This document shows, piece after piece, positions 31,410-35,809 of a stretch of 35,809 nucleotides of DNA. A program made the translations under genes and the position numbers. Each line of letters opens with the position of its first letter. The first letter of the stretch is position 1. The notes beneath the pieces were generated by a model. The model worked only from the letters and a program-made list of their open reading frames with translations. It searched no databases and had not been told where the DNA came from. The DNA lies in the NCBI GenBank assembly GCA_004000625.1, contig SAUS01000021.1, positions 1 through 35,809 of the forward strand, written 5' to 3'. The stretch is from Candidatus Cibiobacter qucibialis. Lineage in GTDB: Bacteria > Bacillota > Clostridia > Oscillospirales > Ruminococcaceae.

Positions 31410-31820
31410 TCAGTGGCAGCTCCCGGCACAGCCGCCTTTGTCCTCGTGGCAGGAATGGGAGCCGCAGGCGTGCTCTGCTTCGTGGGCATGATGATTGCAG
31501 TGGGCGTTGGGGTCAAAAACAAGCCGACCAGCCAGATAATCTGCGGCAGCGGCATCCGCACTGCCGGAAATACCGCCAAACAGTTGGATGCCAGCCTGCG
31601 CAAGGGCGGCCTGGGCACCGGCACCAATCCCGCCGCATAAAACCACATTGACCTGATGCTGAACCAGGAAGCCTACCAGCGCACCATGGCCCTGCCCGTT
31701 GGTGAAAACAACCTCGCTGCTCAAAATTAGGCCGTTTTCTGCATCGTAGATTTTGAATTGTGCCGAGCGGCCAAAGTGCTGGAACACCTGGCCGTATTCA
31801 TAAGGAATTGCGATTTTCAT
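31410..31820 (-). CDS. NifX/NifB-family (dinitrogenase iron-molybdenum cofactor-like) protein with His/Cys tail
   Basis: 136 aa. Residues 1-105 follow the NifX-like fold: MKIAIPYE at the start, QHFGRSAQFKIYD (about 14-26), and VVLCGGIGAGAQAALAQAGI (about 59-78). In anaerobes without nitrogenase such proteins are thought to bind Fe-S or heterometal clusters. The last 30 residues are packed with His and Cys (CNHHAHEAEHACGSHSCH and on), a metal-binding tail. ATG at 31818-31820 with AGGAGG 6 nt upstream. No nitrogenase or Nif gene is nearby. A 22-aa ORF precedes it. Confidence 0.9.
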   Translation of the reverse strand: MKIAIPYEYGQVFQHFGRSAQFKIYDAENGLILSSEVVFTNGQGHGALVGFLVQHQVNVVLCGGIGAGAQAALAQAGIQLFGGISGSADAAAADYLAGRLVFDPNAHCNHHAHEAEHACGSHSCHEDKGGCAGSCH

Positions 31821-31839
31821 AAAGGACCTCCTGTTTGTT

Positions 31840-31908
31840 TTATCGTTTGTCAGAATAATTGCAGATCTGGATGGCAGCGGATGTCTTTTCCCAGCTTTTT
31901 TGATACAT
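31840..31908 (-). CDS. 22-aa small ORF upstream of the NifX-like gene
   Basis: ATG at 31906-31908 has GGGAGG at normal distance (7 nt) and the frame runs 22 codons to TAA, ending 19 nt before the NifX-like ATG. The peptide starts MYQKSWEK and holds one Cys. It is either a leader peptide or a small protein; too short to judge by composition. Confidence 0.5.
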   Translation of the reverse strand: MYQKSWEKTSAAIQICNYSDKR

Positions 31909-31930
31909 AAGGTTGCCTCCCTTTACTCCT

Positions 31931-31959
31931 AGTTTAGCAGATTGCGTCGCAATACGGAA
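31931..31959 (-). promoter_or_regulatory. possible promoter of the NifX-like gene with inner palindrome
   Basis: Minus strand: TTCCGT (31954-31959), 17-nt spacer, TAAACT (31931-31936). The spacer contains ATTGCG-a-CGCAAT (31941-31953), an exact inverted repeat well placed for a repressor. The -35 is weak. Confidence 0.5.
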
Positions 31960-31981
31960 GTTACTATAAAATTTATGAGTA

Positions 31982-32014
31982 TAAAAATTGGGCACGGAAG
32001 CAGCATCCGTGCCC
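31982..32014 (-). terminator. intrinsic terminator of the split-barrel protein gene
   Basis: On the minus strand GGGCACGGA and TCCGTGCCC form a perfect 9-bp stem with a 7-nt loop, followed by AATTTTTAT. Confidence 0.9.
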
Positions 32015-32025
32015 GTAAAGCTGGG

Positions 32026-32418
32026 TTACAGCTCTTTCTTGTTGTCCGCACCGGGAGTGGTAACAATGATCTTTTCCGGGGTGATGATCAGGGCACCCTT
32101 TGCGGTAGCGCCGCCATTGAACATCTGCTCAACCATCGTTTTGAAGGTTTTAACGGTATCGCCTTCGGTCACATACTCAGCAGTGCCCTTGATCTGATAG
32201 CCTTCCAGAGACTTTGCATCGTAAATAGAGATGGCAATTTTACCGCCGTCTGCGGCCAGGTTTTTCAGGGTTGTGTCAAGGAACACATCGCCAACCACCA
32301 GTTTGCCGTCCGAGGTTACATCTTTGAAGGCAACGGGCACAACGTTCGGCCCACCGTTTGCACAGGTGGCTAGGTCCCACATGCTTGCTTTCAGCAGTTT
32401 CTTTACAGATTCGTTCAT
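32026..32418 (-). CDS. pyridoxamine 5'-phosphate oxidase-like FMN-binding split-barrel protein
   Basis: 130 aa. The order of elements is that of small split-barrel flavoproteins: an N-terminal helix, LATCANGGPNVVPVAFKDV (about residues 16-34), GDVFLDTTLKNL (about 43-54), IAISIYDAKSLEGYQIKGTAEYV (about 62-84) and a C-terminal strand. It is likely to bind FMN or a related cofactor and to reduce an unknown small molecule. Two ATGs lie together (32418 and 32421); the first codon used is taken as 32418, 8 nt from GGAGG. It is monocistronic with its own terminator. Confidence 0.88.
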   Translation of the reverse strand: MNESVKKLLKASMWDLATCANGGPNVVPVAFKDVTSDGKLVVGDVFLDTTLKNLAADGGKIAISIYDAKSLEGYQIKGTAEYVTEGDTVKTFKTMVEQMFNGGATAKGALIITPEKIIVTTPGADNKKEL

Positions 32419-32471
32419 CATAACAGCCTCCAATCAAAATATGTGCTGGCCAATCGGCCATTTCGGGCGCC

Positions 32472-32533
32472 ATTATACTGGAGCAGCACGCAATCAACAA
32501 GATATGTGCTAAATTATGAGCAGCTCATAATTT
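32472..32533 (-). promoter_or_regulatory. promoter of the split-barrel gene with 23-bp palindrome
   Basis: Minus strand: TTGTTG (32495-32500), 17-nt spacer, TATAAT (32472-32477). Upstream, AAATTATGAG (32511-32520) and CTCATAATTT (32524-32533) form a perfect inverted repeat around CAG. ATATGTGCT occurs at 32502-32510 and again in the leader (32439-32447). The gene seems tightly controlled by an unknown regulator. Confidence 0.75.
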
Positions 32534-32613
32534 TAATAGTGACAGGGGAAACAAATAGCAGATGCACCCAAGGAATCTGTGACAAAAAAGTGTAAATTTG
32601 GAAGCTTTGCAGG

Positions 32614-32714
32614 TTGAAAGCCACACAAGGATATGATAAAATAAACTACATAGTTAAAGGAACAAGATAAACGAACAGACGTTATAAAATGATAAAATAC
32701 ATTGTAGCGTCTGT
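32614..32714 (+). promoter_or_regulatory. adhesin-sortase promoter and leader inverted repeat
   Basis: TTGAAA (32614-32619), 17-nt spacer, TAAAAT (32637-32642). The AT-rich leader holds ACAGACG (32675-32681) inverted as CGTCTGT (32708-32714), followed by a run of A. Sequences like GATAAA recur around it; a second start site near TATAAA at 32683 is possible. Confidence 0.6.
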
Positions 32715-32743
32715 AAAAAAACAAGGATGTCAGGTGATTGAGG

Positions 32744-34744
32744 TTGAAAACGTTGAACCAGAAGATGGAATACTTACGGAACGGCGTGCGGTACTGCCTG
32801 TTGCTGATTTTGTTGGTGCTTGCCTTTGCAACAGGTGCCCATGCGGCACAGGATGATTATTATTATCCCAATTACGATGCATCGGCCAATGGATGTGTGG
32901 ACTTGATGAATTACGTCAAGCGTGTTACCGTTACGGTCAATGGTGTGGACTATACCCTGAACCAACTGGACCAGATGCGCCAGCAGGGAACCCCGCTGAC
33001 CATGCAGGTTGGCGATACCATCTCCTTCAACGTGCTGTTCGGTTTGCAGGGCCGCGCTTATGACCCGAACGACGCTACGCTGGTGGATGAGTCCAATTCG
33101 ACCTATGTGACCTATACCCATGATACAACCATGCTGGATGGCACAACGGTGGCAGCGGGCAGCCAGGCAATCCTGGATGACTCCAGCCTGATGAAAGAAA
33201 ACACCACCAAGGGCAACAGCTACCTGCGTATGGATATCGGCTGGCTGCTGGATGCCTGCCCCGGCAACTATAATATCGAGTATACGGATGGCAACGTCAG
33301 CTTCTATCAGGGCGGCGAAAACAACCGCTATCTGTATGTTTACTTCCCGCACGGCATCGGCAATGATACCTATGCCGAAAATGGCTACTTTACCATTACC
33401 ACAACCCTTTCCCGCACGATGGACAGCATTACCATCCCAGTACCCAACTGTTTTTTTGGTTCTCGTACCAGCTGGATCGTGTACGTTATGGTCAAGGAAC
33501 ATGTGGAAAACAGTTACTCCGGCAACATCAGCAGCTATGGCCGCATCACGGTCAAGAAAAAGTGGATTACCGATGACAGCAACCACGGCCCGGCCAGAAT
33601 TGTGCTGACCTATACCCAGGATGGCCAGCAGCGCAGCGCCACCCGTACCATCACGGGGGATGGCACCGCTTACTTTGATATCCGCCAGGGCATGACCAAC
33701 TGCAACATCAGCGAGGATATGACCGGCCTGGATGGCTATGTTTCCACCATGACCACCAGCGATGACAACAAAACCTTTACCTTTACCAACGCCAAGCGGC
33801 AAAAGCTGATCGTGAGCAAAAAGTCCGCCACCGGCAGCGATGAACTGCCCGGCGCAAAACTGGTGGTTTACAGCGTAGGCTCCGATGGCACCCAGAGCGA
33901 GATCGACAGCTGGAAGACCGAAAGCACTCCGCACGAGATGCAGCTTTCGTCCGGCAACTACCTGCTGCGCGAAACTTACGCTCCGGCAGGCTATGCCATG
34001 ACCAGCGATATTACCTTTACCATCAATTCGGATTTTACCGTTGCCGTAACTTCCAAATCCGGCAAGCTGGATGGCCAGACATTGACTGTTATTGACCAGC
34101 CACTGGAAGTCAAGCTTTCCAAGGTGGACCCCAACGGCAACTCTCTGGCAGGGGCTTCCATGACGTTGACGGATAAGAACACCGGCAAGCTGGTTCACAG
34201 TTGGGTTTCCGGTACAGAACCGGAAAAGCTGGTGATGACCGGCAACACCGGCGAGGTGCTGGTGGCAGGTCATACTTACATCATGCACGAGGAAAGCGCC
34301 CCGGAGGGCTATGCTCAGGCCGCGGATGTAGAGTTCTACTTTAACGGTGACGGCACCATCCCCAACTGTGGCTACCACCTGGTCAAGATGGTGGACCAGC
34401 CGAGCGCAACGCCGACACCGAGCAATCCTTCGGAGAACCCGGACAAAACGCCCAACCCGGATGGAGATCCGACCCCGGGTGAACCCGGCGATGACCCGAA
34501 TACGCTGGGTAACCCTGGTGCAATACCCAATGGCGATGGTGATACCCCCAAGATTAGCCCCACGGCCCCGCCGAATGTTCCGGCTTTTACAAACGGTCAG
34601 TACGGGCTGCCCACCGGAGACAGCCCGGTGATGTGGATCTTCCTGGCGCTGGCAGTTGTATGTATTGGCGCGGCTGTTGGTGTGACCGTGGTGCGCAAAA
34701 AGAAAGAAAACGGCGATGATGCCTCGCATTCCGACAGGGGGTAA
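32744..34744 (+). CDS. Cna-B/SpaA-type surface adhesin with LPTG-like sortase signal
   Basis: 666 aa. A signal peptide (cleavage after AHA, about residue 34) leads to an N-terminal domain of about 240 residues that I do not recognise, then a Cna-B domain (about 267-355) and two SpaA-like domains (about 356-445 and 446-555) with the LRETYAPAGY and MHEESAPEGY strands that carry the isopeptide Glu. A Pro/Asp/Gly-rich wall spacer (about 556-610) is followed by L622-P-T-G-D626, a hydrophobic segment and a Lys-rich tail. Pilin or adhesin role inferred. The start is uncertain: TTG at 32744 follows AGGTGATTG at a fair distance; TTG 32738 and ATG 32765 are alternatives. The class B sortase follows after 2 nt. 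Confidence 0.88.
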   Translation: MKTLNQKMEYLRNGVRYCLLLILLVLAFATGAHAAQDDYYYPNYDASANGCVDLMNYVKRVTVTVNGVDYTLNQLDQMRQQGTPLTMQVGDTISFNVLFGLQGRAYDPNDATLVDESNSTYVTYTHDTTMLDGTTVAAGSQAILDDSSLMKENTTKGNSYLRMDIGWLLDACPGNYNIEYTDGNVSFYQGGENNRYLYVYFPHGIGNDTYAENGYFTITTTLSRTMDSITIPVPNCFFGSRTSWIVYVMVKEHVENSYSGNISSYGRITVKKKWITDDSNHGPARIVLTYTQDGQQRSATRTITGDGTAYFDIRQGMTNCNISEDMTGLDGYVSTMTTSDDNKTFTFTNAKRQKLIVSKKSATGSDELPGAKLVVYSVGSDGTQSEIDSWKTESTPHEMQLSSGNYLLRETYAPAGYAMTSDITFTINSDFTVAVTSKSGKLDGQTLTVIDQPLEVKLSKVDPNGNSLAGASMTLTDKNTGKLVHSWVSGTEPEKLVMTGNTGEVLVAGHTYIMHEESAPEGYAQAADVEFYFNGDGTIPNCGYHLVKMVDQPSATPTPSNPSENPDKTPNPDGDPTPGEPGDDPNTLGNPGAIPNGDGDTPKISPTAPPNVPAFTNGQYGLPTGDSPVMWIFLALAVVCIGAAVGVTVVRKKKENGDDASHSDRG

Positions 34745-34746
34745 GC

Positions 34747-35655
34747 ATGAGCAGACAAAATCCCTCTTATAGCGGGCAGCCCCGCCGCTCCACAGGCAGC
34801 AGTACCCACCACAAATCCAGCAGAAAGCAGTACACCATGTACCGTGAGCCGCCGGAGAAAGACCCCAAGCCGCGCCGTCGGCGCAGTACGGATGGCGTAA
34901 CGGCAGCGCAGCTTTCCAAGTTTATTGTACCGGCGCTGCTGGCTGCCGCGGTGGTGTTCCTGCTGTTGTTCTTCTGGCAGTGGACAAGCTACCAGAAAAG
35001 TGATGAAGAATACCAGACCCTGCGCGCCCAGCTTGTCTGGATGGATACCAGCACCGGCGGCGATAACGCCCCGGCTTCCCGCCTGGACTTTACCGCGTTG
35101 AAAGAGCAGAACCCGGACGTTACCGCATGGCTCAGTGTGCCGGGGCTGGAACTTTCGCTGCCGGTGGTGCAGAACGAAGATTCCAACTATTACCTGCGCC
35201 GCAGCTTTTCCGGTGCAAGCAGCAACGATGGCTGTCTGATCCGCCCTTCGTGGGATTCCACCAGCTGGGCGGACGGTCTGTGCCATGTGATCCATGGCCA
35301 CAACATCCATAACGGCGCCATGTTCGGCAAGCTGGATGCTTACCGCAAGCAGGATTTTTACAGCGCAAACCCAACGTTTACCCTGTACACGCCGGATGGC
35401 GACTACCTGTGCCGCATCTTCTCGGCACACGATGCCAAATCGGATGACCCGTGCTATGCGCTGGATTACAGTGAGGGCGAAGATTACGATGCTTTTTTGC
35501 GGTATCTGAAAGAACTTTCGCTGTATGATACCGGCGTGGATGTTCCCAGCGGCAGCCATATCCTGACGCTTTCCACCTGCCGCTCCGCCTATGCTTCCAA
35601 CAACCAGCGCTTTGTGGTACACGCCATCATGGAACCCATCAACCACGCGCAGTAA
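34747..35655 (+). CDS. class B sortase
   Basis: 302 aa. A basic cytosolic N-terminus of about 55 residues (longer than usual), one membrane segment (about 57-78), then the sortase B core: LDFTALKEQNPDVTAWLSVPG (about 113-133), the GHN motif with H185, and TLSTCRSAYASNNQRFVV with C278 and R288, the catalytic triad. It should attach or polymerise the adjacent adhesin, whose signal reads LPTGD rather than the usual five-residue LPxTG. ATG at 34747-34749, 2 nt after the adhesin stop, with AGGGGG overlapping the stop; co-translation is clear. No terminator was seen before the MITE at 35706. Confidence 0.94.
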   Translation: MSRQNPSYSGQPRRSTGSSTHHKSSRKQYTMYREPPEKDPKPRRRRSTDGVTAAQLSKFIVPALLAAAVVFLLLFFWQWTSYQKSDEEYQTLRAQLVWMDTSTGGDNAPASRLDFTALKEQNPDVTAWLSVPGLELSLPVVQNEDSNYYLRRSFSGASSNDGCLIRPSWDSTSWADGLCHVIHGHNIHNGAMFGKLDAYRKQDFYSANPTFTLYTPDGDYLCRIFSAHDAKSDDPCYALDYSEGEDYDAFLRYLKELSLYDTGVDVPSGSHILTLSTCRSAYASNNQRFVVHAIMEPINHAQ

Positions 35656-35705
35656 GGTTGCGGGATAGCGAGACAAAAGCACCCAAAATTATAAGATAAA
35701 TTTAT

Positions 35706-35792
35706 GGCAACACCGCACAATTCCCGCCTTGCGGCTTAAGCACCGCTCCGGTAGCTGCGGCACGGCATCTGCGTTGCCAAAATGCTCGATAA
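35706..35792 (+). mobile_element. MITE copy 6, left-hand fragment at window end
   Basis: Matches the first 87 bases of the 172-bp element with one or two changes, then departs after GCTCGATAA. The last 17 bases (35793-35809) do not match any other copy. The break could be real (a rearranged copy) or an assembly end effect. Confidence 0.88.
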
Positions 35793-35809
35793 TGTCGGGT
35801 TGCGGTACC

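Noticed and set aside
32774..34729. 651-codon minus-strand frame opposite the adhesin
   Set aside because: Same reason: no ribosome site, no domain, while the plus strand has signal peptide, Cna-B domains and a sorting signal.
1..35809. CRISPR array or prophage
   Set aside because: No evenly spaced direct repeats with unique spacers, no cas, integrase, capsid or terminase genes were seen; the dispersed repeat is a MITE with inverted ends and target duplications.

Overview
The window looks like chromosomal DNA of a GC-rich, low-oxygen gut Firmicute of the Faecalibacterium / Gemmiger / Subdoligranulum type (Oscillospiraceae). This is inferred from the protein families (NAD malic enzyme with two-subunit Fe-S fumarase, class B sortase, SdpR/SdpI, a BlaI/M56 pair, a DUF896 small protein), strong purine-rich ribosome binding sites, sigma-A promoters with 17-nt spacers, and several TTG starts. 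No rRNA, CRISPR array, prophage or full-length transposase gene was seen; one tRNA-Leu(UAG) is present. Both window ends lie inside copies of one repeat, so the window is probably a whole short-read contig.

Layout. (1) 71-5205, minus: a BlaI-type repressor, an M56 (BlaR1-like) membrane protease whose sensor part is two tandem M23 peptidoglycan-hydrolase domains, an EnvC-like coiled-coil M23 protein and a G5-M23 protein, all behind an operator-promoter built from nested inverted repeats. (2) 5222-12137: L-asparaginase, a MATE exporter (minus), a class B penicillin-binding protein with a PASTA domain, and a multi-pass membrane protein. (3) 12196-16862: a MarR regulator and a heterodimeric ABC exporter, separated by a TIR-bounded element that carries a near-copy of the BlaI operator and a nested miniature element. 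(4) 16892-18211: a strongly expressed three-lobed ricin-type lectin domain fused to a Lys/Ala/Val-rich histone-H1-like tail. (5) 18232-19312, minus: mntP behind a Mn(2+) (yybP-ykoY) riboswitch, with a miniature element between switch and gene. (6) 19436-26579: HAD phosphatase, DEDDh exonuclease, a YhfC-protease/SdpR/SdpI immunity-type operon (minus), a lipoprotein prolyl isomerase (minus), a DUF896 protein and purA. (7) 26677-31110: a CDF cation exporter, malic enzyme, fumarase alpha, a 72-aa unknown protein and fumarase beta. (8) 31142-35655: tRNA-Leu, a NifX-like metal-binding protein, a flavin split-barrel protein, a Cna-B adhesin and a class B sortase.

A 172-bp miniature inverted-repeat element (MITE) recurs through the window: three full copies, one 54-bp internal-deletion copy and two partial copies at the ends. 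All four complete insertions have 4-bp target duplications (TTAG, CTTG, TCAA, CAAA). The copies lie between genes and their control regions (riboswitch and mntP; terminator and MATE gene; upstream of the malic enzyme operon).

The best candidate for an undescribed system is the BlaI/M56-M23-M23 operon. A proteolytic signalling pair known from beta-lactam sensing here carries cell-wall-hydrolase domains as its outer sensor and sits upstream of two more M23 proteins. A possible extra operator 7.6 kb away, in front of the ABC exporter, suggests a small regulon. All functions are inferred from sequence read by eye; no searches were run.
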